A DNA stretch of 64,000 bases, taken from the NCBI GenBank assembly GCA_018389105.1, contig JACATO010002141.1, positions 1 to 64,000 of the forward strand, read 5' to 3'. Shown piece after piece: positions 12,312-22,920 of the stretch. The notes below the pieces were generated by a model. That model was not told the origin of the DNA. It worked only from the letters and a program-made list of their open reading frames with translations, and did not search any database. A program made the translations under genes and the position numbers. Positions within the stretch are counted from its first letter, which is position 1. Each line of letters begins with the position of its first letter. This DNA comes from Nautilus pompilius. Its lineage: Eukaryota > Mollusca > Cephalopoda > Nautilida > Nautilidae.

Positions 12312-12345
<34 letters not shown>
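12013..12345. repeat. GA array with TGACATCA units
   Basis: A pure GA run (12013-12073) is followed by six copies of ATGACATCAGTACAG or close variants (ATGACATCAGACAG, ATGACATCAGTGCAG) separated by GA tracts, then one GACGTTATTACAG variant and more GA. The unit matches the 9.74 kb array except that the central CG of TGACGTCA is CA in all six copies. The long reading frames across it code only for Arg-Glu or Ser-Leu repeats and are not genes. Confidence 0.95.
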
Positions 12346-12347
<2 letters not shown>

Positions 12348-13608
12348 CAAACGACAATCTGTTGATGGACATGAAGTCGCTGATCGGTTCGCCCGAACGG
12401 AATATCCAGAAGCGAGTATTACTGGCTCCGATATGCAAAACCCTTCAGGTCGAAATTGTTGAAAAGGGATATTTGGTGTTGGTGAAGAGTATGTAGCACC
12501 TTCCGGGCCACGTTTCAAACACGTGGCCGAAGGCGATGCACTTGCTGTTGAAACAAGACGTAATGCGTCAGTGAACAGAGTTGTCAACTTTTTTACTGCA
12601 CGCATCAAATGTAAAGAAAACGATATCCCGAGGAACGAAAGCGATCTTATTGGACGGTAATGAAGCTTTTGACTATTCATCAAACTTGGGCTTCCAGAGT
12701 GATAACCGTGTGATTGGCCGGGAATTAGTTTTATTAGAATTTCTAAAGGAAAAAAAAAAACTTCGCTATGCGTAACAGAACGTAGGAAGTAGTGCGGCTT
12801 AAACGCGCATTTATACATTTCTAAAGGCGCGTGTTTAAAGGGAATTGTTCGAGTACCTTTTTATAAGGTGGCGATTCATTCAACGGTCAGTTTATAGGCG
12901 AACGGACACCACACGTGTACTTTATCCTTTACGCAAAAAATTATACTTAAATATGCGTTCGCCAGAATTGTTTCTCAAACACAGAGATCTTGCCGCCGGC
13001 CCGATGCTACATGATCACGTGGCACACTCATTTAGAAAGATTAGCTTTACATACACAACAACAAAGGAAGAACGGCGGTTTCAGCCGGAACTTCTGTTGC
13101 CTCAACAACTAGAAAGATGGGTTATATATCGACAGAAGTACGAACCAGCGGTCGGCATAGTGCAAGCGGAATGCAATTTCCTCCTTAACTTCTTCCCTTA
13201 AACTCGCTTTCGCCACAGTCGGCATTTCGCTAAATCTGACAGCCTCAGAAACCGTCAGCATCCAACGAGATCTCCTCAATCACTCGAAGTGGCTCCACAA
13301 AAAAAAAAAAAACAGAAAGAAGCAGCAGCTGTTGTTTTTCTTTTCTTCCTGTTATCGAAATGTCAAGTGGTTTACTACGTCATCAGTGACGTCCGTGGAC
13401 GCCCTGTTCTCTCTTGGCCCCCGCTCCACCATCAGTTCTGCTACGGCCATGTACTCCAAAGATACACCCAACCCCCAAAATTCCTCTTCCTTGAGGATGA
13501 CGAGTCAGAAAACCCGAACAATAATAAAAGGGGGCACTTTTCTTTACAATCTTAACTTTCTTCTGCATCGTTCAAAGGAAAATTCATTTCCAACAAAAAA
13601 AAAAGAAA
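12346..13608. other. No recognised gene; two unassigned open frames
   Basis: The plus strand is open for about 63 codons around 12465-12655 (contains YVAPSGPRFKH) and again at 12845-13201. Neither resembles a family I know. The minus-strand frame at 12153-12818 runs mostly through the GA array. An A run lies near 13299-13310. No splice sites or repeats tie these frames together. Confidence 0.4.

Positions 13609-13670
<62 letters not shown>
13609..13670. repeat. (ATT)n microsatellite
   Basis: About 20 uninterrupted ATT units. The isoleucine runs in the overlapping frame are a by-product. Confidence 0.95.
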
Positions 13671-13672
<2 letters not shown>

Positions 13673-15109
13673 GCGAACTGAACCCCTTAAGTTCTTATTA
13701 AAAGACACCGAAAAAGGTCAAAGAGAAAATCAGAAGAATACTGCTCATTTAAAGGAATTCAAACACATACTGCTAATTATCATTAGATTTCACTGTTAGA
13801 ATTAATGATCACAGATTCTGAAATGCGTATAGGAAATAATCTATTTAAATAATTTTATACCAATACCACACATTGCTATTGTTTACATGCTGAAATTAAT
13901 AATCGAAAATTATCAAATGACTATCAGGAATGATTATGTATTCTCGCACCACTACTATAGAAATCGCCATTTTGAATATTTGGCTTCTTTTTTTAGTGAG
14001 AGCAAAAAAAGCGAGGGGTAGTGACTCCCGAGCCCAGACAAACGCCATATGCCACACGTCTTACAGCCAGCCCACCATCATGCATAAGTATGACAATTAC
14101 AAGAAAGAGGGGGGGGGCTACTCAACTAATGAATCCAAACTCTTTCAGCCGTCTCTAGGAATTAGAGGGCCGAGATGCTGATTGTTGCAGAGAAATCGTG
14201 GCCAGAGGTTAATTGGATGCCCGCCAATAATTGGTTTGTTTCCATACCTTACGAACCAGCTGCCTGACCTCTCGTTTTTGTGGTCGTTCTCTTTTATTCC
14301 CCGTTCTTTACGTTAATGACTGAGCCAATCGACTTAAATCTGCGAAAGATCGCCTGCATTCAACTCCGACCGCAAACTTCCCGTTTGGAGTTACCGCCCC
14401 TTTCTCGTCTCACGTGGAACCTCGTTTTAAAGCGACTTCTTAAAAAAAGAGAAGAAGAAGAAGAATCTTATCGGTTGTCAGTGACGGAGTCCGTGGTAAT
14501 ATTTACACACAAAAAAGGGGGCAGTCAACAATTATTCAAATTAGTGGTATGACACTCCATCGGAAGAACGCGACAGCATCACGCTTTCGGTGTGAACCAA
14601 ATGTAACATTCGCAGAAATAACTGGCTGGGTCCGTAATTATTATGGAAAGAAGAAGCTCGGAGTAACAACGGTTCCGATTCCGCTGAACCGAGAAAACTC
14701 CTCGGCTGCTTTTGTCTGGTTCAGATGGAGTGTGTTAAGGACCCCCCTCCGTTTTTCCGCAGGTGCGAAGAAACAAGTAAGGGAAAAAGTGTTTGAAGCC
14801 GAATCCGCCGAGAGTCCTGGGAATTGACCGGGAAACCGGTTTTCTTGGCCGGGTGAGGTTCGGGTGGGGGGCCCTCGAAGAACGGGAAGAAACGCCTTAC
14901 AATCTACCTGACGAGCGGGATGCTGCCCCTCTCCTCATCTTCAGAACCTTCGGGCGAACTGTTTGCACGACGGCGTTTAATTTGATTTTTCGAACGTAGA
15001 AACAAAGAGACTTCGACGAGTTTTGATTTCGTACTCGAGGTTCGATCTCTACCGTTCCTTTCCAAGACTTTGGCAGCTAGGTCTAGGAATGAGCGTACTG
15101 CATCTACGT
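13671..15109. other. 1.4 kb without recognisable gene
   Basis: Short frames at 14280-14552 and 14549-14827 (plus) have no recognisable domain. A G tract lies at about 14110-14117. A lone B-box-like string (GAGGTTCGATCTC) near 15039-15051 has no convincing A box. Confidence 0.45.
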
Positions 15110-15789
15110 AAAGCAGATCAAAGCATGTGACACAAAATTAAGTTGGTGGCTGTTACAAAAAATGGAAAAAAATTCTCAAGCCCTGAAGTACACCAACTGC
15201 ACTGTTTTTTCCCAATGATCTGACAAAGTTCAAAATAGTGCATAGATGACGCTGTAGACTGTTTTCACGAACTGGTACCCGACATCCAGAAACACCTGAA
15301 AGATCACAATTCTTCCAAGAAAGTTTGCTTAAGTTTTGCTAGCGTGCCCGGTCACTCAGATAATGAAAGATTGATGTCAAAACGATCAAAACTTTGTACA
15401 TTGCGCTTTCTTTCTAAACATGTATGAAGGTGTCTCCCCAGGTGTCGCTGTTGTGGAATAGTGCTAAATAAGTAGCTTGAAAGAGATGTTAATGACCTGG
15501 GCTTGGAAATTCAAACAGATTAATAAATTGTGGCAGATGTGATGGCCATTGATGATGATCAGATAGACGACGATGCAGTCGTTGATGAAACGAGCGGTAT
15601 CTGGACAGTTCGAGGCTAAGGAAATGATAGCCGCTTTAGATGAAGCAGCAGGAAGCATTGCGAAGCAGTTGTTGTATTTCAAGTGCATGGGTAACCGTAC
15701 AGATTTTTATATAGGAAAGACAACTCAAGTAGCTAAAGATCACAAACGTTTAAAGATGATCGCTTTAAAAAAAACAAAAACAAACTGAT
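15110..15789 (+). pseudogene. Remnant of a pogo/Tigger-like transposase (DDE_1)
   Basis: Plus-strand fragments in different frames follow the order of a DDE_1 transposase C-terminal half. WFRELVP-like text (FHELVPDIQKHL, about 15265-15295) is followed by KKVCLSFASVPGHSDNERL (about 15318-15375), which aligns with the catalytic LLLDNAPGHP-type block, but the catalytic Asp is not preserved. Then come DLGLEIQTD (about 15494-15520) and an acidic stretch, AIDDDQIDDDAVVDE (about 15546-15590), of the kind found near the end of these proteins. The last open piece (15573-15788) ends in a Lys-rich tail. Several frame changes and stops show it is long dead. It is a different lineage from the 8.2-9.7 kb relic. 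No terminal repeats were found. Confidence 0.5.
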
Positions 15790-17628
15790 TAATGACATGC
15801 TTTATAAGCATTTAGATGCATCTGGCCAAAATGCGTATTTCTGCTTGCCATGAACCTTTAAATTTTCGATGCATCCTAAAAATGTTTGGGCGCTACCGTA
15901 ACTCTTCTGTCAAAAGAAACCAAAGAATAACTTTGTCACGGTGCTTTTGCATGTATGTCGTTCATGTGTGTTTCACACGTGCGCAAGACGACGAGATATA
16001 TATGGCGATCGTACTAGCTCTGACGTCACGGCTTTTTTTTTTGTACTCTCGTCAAAAGAGCTCAAAACACAAGATGGCGGTCACCAAAAAAATGGTATAT
16101 GACAATTTGCGATTAATAATTCAAACACTGAGACCAAATGTAATGCATTAAGACTTCGTCGACCTTAGTCTTCTCTTAAGGGTAATTATGTTGTTTGTTG
16201 TTTTTTTTTTATTTCTTTTTATTTTCGGTTTTCTTCCTTCGACTGCTACGCATTCTTACTGTTAACCCTAGAGTCCCTTACGTAATCATCGTATATTAGT
16301 TTGTCATTTATCTCCTCTTCGGCTTGTCGCTGTTGTTTTCTTTTACTTGTCGAAATTATTCTTACATCTGAGTTTCCCCCCCTTTCTGACATTTTAGCGC
16401 TTCTCTTAACACGTAACTATGGACAACAAGGGAAGAAAACAACAACAACAACAACAGCAATGATTTAAACCGTCAACCAAGATCATTCATCTTGAATATA
16501 ATTCGACCTTCTGTCGCTAAGCTAGCTTTATTCTCTATAATTGTTCTCATTATCTGAAACATTGGCTGATAATACTGTATTCTCAGTGTACGATGTCCTT
16601 GCATTAAAAGTATCAATCACTTTTTCTCTCCCCCCCCCCATGGATGGAACCAGCTTCCGCCGTCGCGAAGCATTAGATGTTATGGAGGGGGCCCCGGGGC
16701 TGACACGACGGGGGGAAGATACTAACGGTAGAGTTCCTGGAAGCTTCGGCTAAATTGACGGGTTGCGCCAAACCCTAACCCTAACCACCCGCCGCCATCT
16801 GTCGTCACCAACAACGTCTACAGCCGGAAATCGTCGAATGACGTCATAAAATATAGAAATTAAGGAAAACGAGCCCCTGCCAAAAAGGGGACACAATAAC
16901 TGAAGGGGAACCCCCCCCACTCTGTCGGGTTTTCAGTAGTGTTGGAATGCGAGAGAATGCTCGGCCAATTTTTCTGTCGCCAAGAACCGTTTGTACGTTA
17001 ATTGCAGCCACCATTTCGTTTCTGGCAAGGATTTAATTTTGTGTTTTTGGTGTAGGGAGGTGAAGTATTTGTACTCGGCGCTGCTCTTCGCTGCCTCGCT
17101 CACCCGAGTGGGCGCAGCGGTATCGTCCGGGTCGTCAGCGGGTTAACAGTCCGTTCGACTCTCTCTGTCTGTTGATTCCTGAAGTCGAAGCTACAGCCGT
17201 CTCAAAAAATAATCGCACGGTTTCGTACGGAACAATTTCTTCTTCGTCTTAAGATTAACCACAGGAAATTTTCGAAAGTGTAAACAAGGATAATGGTGCC
17301 AGGGGCTCAGACCCTGGAGCCCACGCGCGTCCCGCCGCTGTCCGATAATCTGATGATCGTACTTTGGTGATATTCCGGCTAACAGGCAATTTCCACGGAA
17401 TGGATATTTCTTTCCGCCTGGTTTTAGTTAGATGTGTAATTTTCTGCTGCCTTTTTTTTTCTTTCACTCTCTTTCTCGATCTTTTGCCGATTTTGGTAGC
17501 AACTCCAAATGGAAGCGGGGCGCGGATGGTGAGAGGGAGATCTACCCAGAGGTACACGCGGATGCTACTGGTTCAGTGCTTGGATAAATCACCATAATTA
17601 AATATCTGTTGATCGGCATCACGATAGA
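15790..17628. other. 1.8 kb without recognisable gene
   Basis: Contains isolated TGACGTCA palindromes at 16021-16028 and 16839-16846, C tracts near 16378, 16630 and 16910, and a short telomere-like string (two CCCTAA units, about 16770-16786). Open frames are short and unrecognised. Confidence 0.45.
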
Positions 17629-17821
17629 ACATCATCGTCATCATCACCATCATCATCATCATCATCCATCATCATCATCATCATCGTCATCATCATCATC
17701 GTCATCATCATCATCGTCATCATCACCGTCATCATCATCATCATCATCATCATCCATCATCATCATCATCATCATCATCACCACCATCGTCATCATCACC
17801 ATCATCACCACCACCATCATC

Positions 17822-17853
<32 letters not shown>

Positions 17854-17854
17854 C

Positions 17855-17893
<39 letters not shown>

Positions 17894-18067
17894 CCACCAT
17901 CGTCATCATCACCATCATCACACCACCATCATAATCATCATCATCATCATCATCATCGTCATCATCACCGTTATCATCATCACCATCGTCGTCATCACCG
18001 TCATCATCATCATCGTCGTCGTCGTCGTCGTCATCATCATCATCACCATCATCACCATCATTATCAT
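17629..18067. repeat. (CAT)n trinucleotide array
   Basis: About 440 bp of CAT/ATC repeats with CAC and GTC variants clustered in sub-blocks, including a run of GTC around 18014-18030. Internal duplication is visible: a block with CACCACCATCGTCATCATC recurs about 110 bp later. The overlapping plus-strand frame codes for His, Ser and Ile homopolymers and the minus frame for Met and Asp runs. I do not consider either a gene. Confidence 0.95.
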
Positions 18068-21000
18068 TCAGGCCCCGTGACGCTTACAAGGTTCGCGATT
18101 CGTCGACCCGGCTTCGCACCCGGATCTGTATCTCCCCTCCCCGAAAACCCATCCATCCTATCTCTGTTATTTGGTCGGTCGGTTATCCTGAAGATCTCAT
18201 CTCGAACAACTCCTGACCTTCTTTCGTGCCATCCACGGCACGGCGTCACTCCACGGAGGGCTGGCTCTTCGGGTCTGCGGCCCCTTTTCGGGGAAGATCG
18301 TTGTTAGTTGTTTCAAGAAAAACGGTCTACATAAACTGAAATCACGCGCACCCTAACCCTCTACTCTCTTTAGATTTCATTCTTGTCAGCTTCGTTAATA
18401 TAGCAGCACGCGCCCCGCCCCGCTGACAGCCCCAGCTGCTCAGGGCGATCGTAACCGCGGCTACGTTAGTACGTCGTCGTCCGCCAGGTCTCTCCCCCCA
18501 GGAAGGGCGAGTACTGAACAAGGAGCGGAGCTTGCACGATGACGTCAATAGCTCAGCACGGCTGGCTGGCTGCTGACAGATCCTGGGGGTAACGGGAGTC
18601 GGCTCTCTTTTTCTCACGCCCCTCTTGTGTCGAGCTCACACACTGGCGGGAGGGGTTAGGGTTGGTCTTAACGGTCTCCCCGGGCAACTGTCAAACAAAC
18701 CCTAGTGGGGGGCATCGAAAGCGGGACGAGACAGTAATTGAACAGCCGAGAAAAAAATGTTAATGGCTTTCTATGTCCTGGTCGCTAGACGAACAATAAA
18801 GGCTGTTGATGAACAGTCTTAATTTATTTCCACGCGTGTGATTTTGCTTTTCCACCATATACGGTTGAGCTATAGCTCTCCTGTCAAGAATACCACAAAC
18901 GATTCCTTCGTATGAGCCATAGTTACGCTCAGACTGAATGGCGGCGTTCGTTTGGATTCTGACATTGCTCTCTACTTTCCCATTCTCGCCTCAAGAAAGC
19001 TGAAAGAGCGAAAGACAGTAGCCCCCGAAATATTCATGTGAAAATAATTATTTCATATGCATCTGATATTTCATGATTAGTAACTTTAACATTACAACCG
19101 GATTATGAACACAGTTCCCTCCCCTTAACGATTTAAACACCACAGGTGCCACACCCGCAGACTTAAGCCGTTTGATAGGAGAGCTCCTCGCGGCCGTGTA
19201 AGCATGCAGACGTTTGAACACGGACCTTTTCTTTTTGCGAAGTTCGTAGCAACCACGAGGTTGGCCTTCGTTGTCTGGCTCTTGTTTATCAAAATGGGGA
19301 TTTGGCAGACAGCAGCTGATTGTGTGCGAGCAGCGACGCAGTCCAGGATGTCGGTGGGCGGAGGTTACGTCTTGCCCCGTAAACTTGTCAGTCAATGGAT
19401 ATGGCGGTAACAAGACGCTCGGGCTGACAGATGTCGAGCCAGCGAGTTAAGGAGACGGACAAGTCGGCGCTTTCCTCAGCTCATCTCGAGGTCGGAGATG
19501 ACAAGAACGGACCCGTGTTTTCAGAAGTGTGTGGTAGCAGTATACGTAGTTCGGAAGACTTCGGTGTTTCTCTAAGTTAGGCAACAAATGATTTACGACG
19601 AATCAATATTATGCGTAGAGCAGTTATCGACTGAGATCGTTATTTTAGGGGGACATCAGTCACAATCGCTCGTGATTTAGCCAAAAATTACTTAACAACG
19701 CCTGGTTGTCCAAACTAGCATCCAGTAATTTGTAAACGATTGGGGTCTCCCATGATGTTTAAAAACTAGAGTTACCAGAAATCTTTGAGTATGAAAAATA
19801 TGAAAAATGCAACTAAAAAAGTGGCGGGCATTTAAACGGTGGGTAACGATAACAAATAAATCTTCAAAACGACACTTCCTGTTGACTGAAGAGACTGCAG
19901 GCTTCGAGCGTGGCAGAGAATTGTAGAACTGTCGGAACCAGAAGAACTACAGTCGAAGAACTTCTCCACTCGAAAGCTAAGCGTCGTCGAAACCGGCCGA
20001 TGGGTAGAAGGCAGATCGGATAAAACGGCCGTCCTTCTTCTGCTCCCTGGCTTCAGAGACTTCCAAGTTGTTATCCTTTGTTTCCTTTACAATTTTTTCG
20101 GAACTTTAAGACCTAAAGCTTTTCGTGCTTTCAAAGATGTCCCGCGAGTCTGTCATCTTAAGTTTGTTAAGGTCATTTAGCAATAGGCCAGGGTCAGCCA
20201 CAAATCACCCAAGATCTCGAAATTTCTTGTGGATACGCGATTCTTGCCGAGGCCGAGTGTCGGGCTGCGGAAGTGACCTCGGAGGCCGTTAACAGTGGGA
20301 TCACACACACACACACAAGTGCTCGGTCCAGGTTTAATCAATTCCCGTCTAGACGTTGCGTTTGAATCTGAAGATCTATGCCGGGCACATTACTATTTTG
20401 AGGACAGTTCCGACCATTGTGCCAATAAGGTACTCTGAGATTCAATGGCTACTTTATTTAGGAGGATGGCACTGCATACCACATCTCTCCCGTGACCACA
20501 AACTGGAAGAAAAATCAAGGCATTTATCTTCTTTTATGGGGGCTACGAAGCTCCTACGAATTTGATCGATACAATCGTAGTAGCACCTGTATCGTTTGCT
20601 GGAGCAACCAGCCCTTTCCACGTCACGCCTATGTGATGAAATTAAAAGAAGCTCTCGTGTACGGACCAGATACAAAACCTCACTGATTTAGTGTCTTCTG
20701 CAACAGATCAACATACGGTAATAGCAAAAGGTTTCCAAATTATTATGGCAGGTCACTGTATTTTCTTTTTCATTTTTTAAATCGCAGGAACAGAAACTCT
20801 CATTTTGTTCCGCCTTACAAACATCCGAACGAGACACACGAGCAGTTCTATTGGTCGAAGGGTTTCCGGTTCTACTTTACCACCCTGCACAAAACTGGAA
20901 GATGTTGGCTTTTGTCGTGTAAATTCACGCAGTCGGGATAGGATTCGTGTATTCTGTTACAAGCTTCCAGTGCTAAAACCCAGCGTGATATCAGTTTACA

Positions 21001-22035
21001 GAACTGTTATGGTTACACTGCCTGATGAGGTTGGTGCTGAGTATGTCTTCTGGGAATTCCACACTAAGAGGAAACCATATTCTTCAGTACATAAGTGAAA
21101 ATCGAACTCCGTTACAGGACAATAAAGGGTTTTTTTTTTCCACAACGCGATCCCAGACACTTGAAAGGCTGAGTCAGTTCTAAAGTTCGACGAAAGATTA
21201 TCCCCCTGTTTGTTTTTGTTATTATTTTTTTTTTTTCAAAAAGAAATGGTTTAAAAATGTGATGTGATGGAATCCATGCGTCGAGCGGGCCGCCTTCCAT
21301 CATTGCGCGAGCGAATCAAAGCTCTGTGTGAAAACATATGCCAAATTTCCCAGTAAGCAACTGTTTACATACTGAAACGACAGAGACGGGTTCTCTCGGT
21401 GTGGAAATTTTGTGTTATGGTGGCCATTTTGATTTGCTATGCGGTAGCGCAGAATCTCGGCGGCCCGATTTTTTTGTGAGAGATATGGGGGGGGGGCTAT
21501 TATTTTTACTTTTAAAATAAAAAAATAATGATAATAATTAAAAAAAAAAAGTAATTATTGCTTTCGATATTAACATCCTATTAGATCTTCGGAAAATGAT
21601 GGTTGAAGAACTGTCGCCATTGCAGCTCCGCCGCGAATTGCGTATACTTAAAATGGCCGCCGTAAAAAGCGCTCCGAAGAGAACGTGGAGCTGCAGCCTT
21701 AATGGACCGGTGACTATAACGTTTTTTTTTAAATCAGTATTGTGTAACCGGAGCTAATCAATAATAGCCCCATCTGTTTTTCAGCGCGGTGGCGGTTGAA
21801 AAGCTGCAGGAGTAGACTTTCCTCTTCCACCTTAAAGGCACGGGGAGCCCCCCCCCCCGGGGGGTGGTTCGGCTCGTGGAGTGTGAGACGTAGAAACTTC
21901 CGCTTTATCCCCTCTGTTGTAGTCTCAACAAACGAAACGGATACGTTCTGAGAATTCCAGTCGTTTTTAATCACCAAATGTAGCAACAGTAAACATTCTT
22001 CAAAAAAGAAAAGAAGAGGTCGGCCCCCCCCCTCT
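18068..22035. other. 4 kb without recognisable gene
   Basis: Short unrecognised frames only (for example 19048-19413 minus and 20805-21098 plus). Minor features are a TGACGTCA at 18540-18547, a (CA)6 run near 20308-20319, single telomere-like strings near 18351 and 18655, and G or C tracts near 21487 and 21850. Nothing supports an exon. Confidence 0.45.
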
Positions 22036-22150
22036 CCAGATCCGACGTGAGGTCTGCACCCTCACGCCCTCCGCCGGTTCGATTCTCGCTAGTGACGGCT
22101 GTACATTTAATATCCTAGGCACGTTTTCCGGGATTAATTCACCAAGTTCA
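22036..22150 (+). repeat. Possible tRNA-like SINE fragment (B box)
   Basis: GGTTCGATTCTCGC at about 22076-22090 is an excellent match to the Pol III B-box consensus. The 55 bases before it are GC-rich with a CGTGAGG...CCTCACG hairpin like an anticodon arm, but a clear A box is missing, possibly lost in the C tract at about 22024. The downstream boundary is not defined and no second copy was found. Confidence 0.3.
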
Positions 22151-22610
22151 CGAAAAAACGTTCAAAAATTTAAAGGAAGATGTTTTTCCAACCTCCTACG
22201 GGACAAAAAAGACTATTTTTTTTTTTTTTTTTATAGCTGCCACGCCTTCTGTAGTCAGGAAGGTGAAGGTCGCGTCGGTTGTTTCTTTGGATCACCTCTG
22301 TCTCATTGGCGATGTGGACGGCGCAGACTTGTCCGGTGACCGTCACACCGTCGGATGATTTCCGGCTCGTTTCAGGTTTCTCGACATTCGTAACTCCAGC
22401 GTACTGATCTTCGCGGACATAAATACGCAGGTGTGAGATCCGGTGCTGCGTAGTTGGGGTCTTCACATCATTAACAACATGTAGTAGTGGTGCATCGGCC
22501 TCCTCCCCCCACAACACGTCCGCACCCACCCACCCAGAACCTGTCTCTTCAAATGTACGGATGAGATTACGCAAGGCGCCCCCCCTGGGATACGCGGGAC
22601 CTTGAACGTC

Positions 22611-22684
22611 CCCTCTCTCTCTCTCTCCTCTCATCCATCCATCCATCCATCTCTCTCTCTCCCTCATCTCCATCCATCCATCCA

Positions 22685-22716
<32 letters not shown>

Positions 22717-22920
22717 CGTCACCTCTCTCTCTCTCTTTCTCCATCTCCATCCATCCATCTCTCTCTCTCTCTCTCTCTGTAATAACGTCATCTCTCTCTC
22801 TGTAAAAACGTCACCTCTCTCTCTCTCTCTCTCCATCCACCTCTCTCTCTCTCTCTCTGTAATAACGTCATCTCTCTCTCTCTCCCTCTGTAATAATGTC
22901 ACCCCCCCCTCCCCTCTCTC
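22611..22920. repeat. CT/CATC array with TAACGTCA-type units
   Basis: CT tracts and (CATC)n blocks alternate with CTGTAATAACGTCAYCTCTC, which is the reverse complement of the GA/GACGTTATTACAG unit of the 9.7 and 12 kb arrays. It is therefore the same repeat family in the opposite orientation, with a CCATCCATC component. Four to five copies of the ACGT-core unit are visible, one with ATGTCAC in place of ACGTCAC. Overlapping frames encode Ser-Leu or Arg-Glu repeats only. Confidence 0.9.

Noticed and set aside
9735-12345. Regularly spaced repeats resembling a CRISPR array
   Set aside because: The spacers are themselves GA microsatellite of variable length and the genome is eukaryotic.
12153-12818. 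A 221-codon minus-strand frame
   Set aside because: About a third of it is the Ser-Leu translation of the GA array, and the remainder has no recognisable similarity.
17609-18307. A 232-codon open frame rich in His, Ser and Ile
   Set aside because: It is the translation of the CAT microsatellite in a frame without stops; the flanks show no domain or splice signals.
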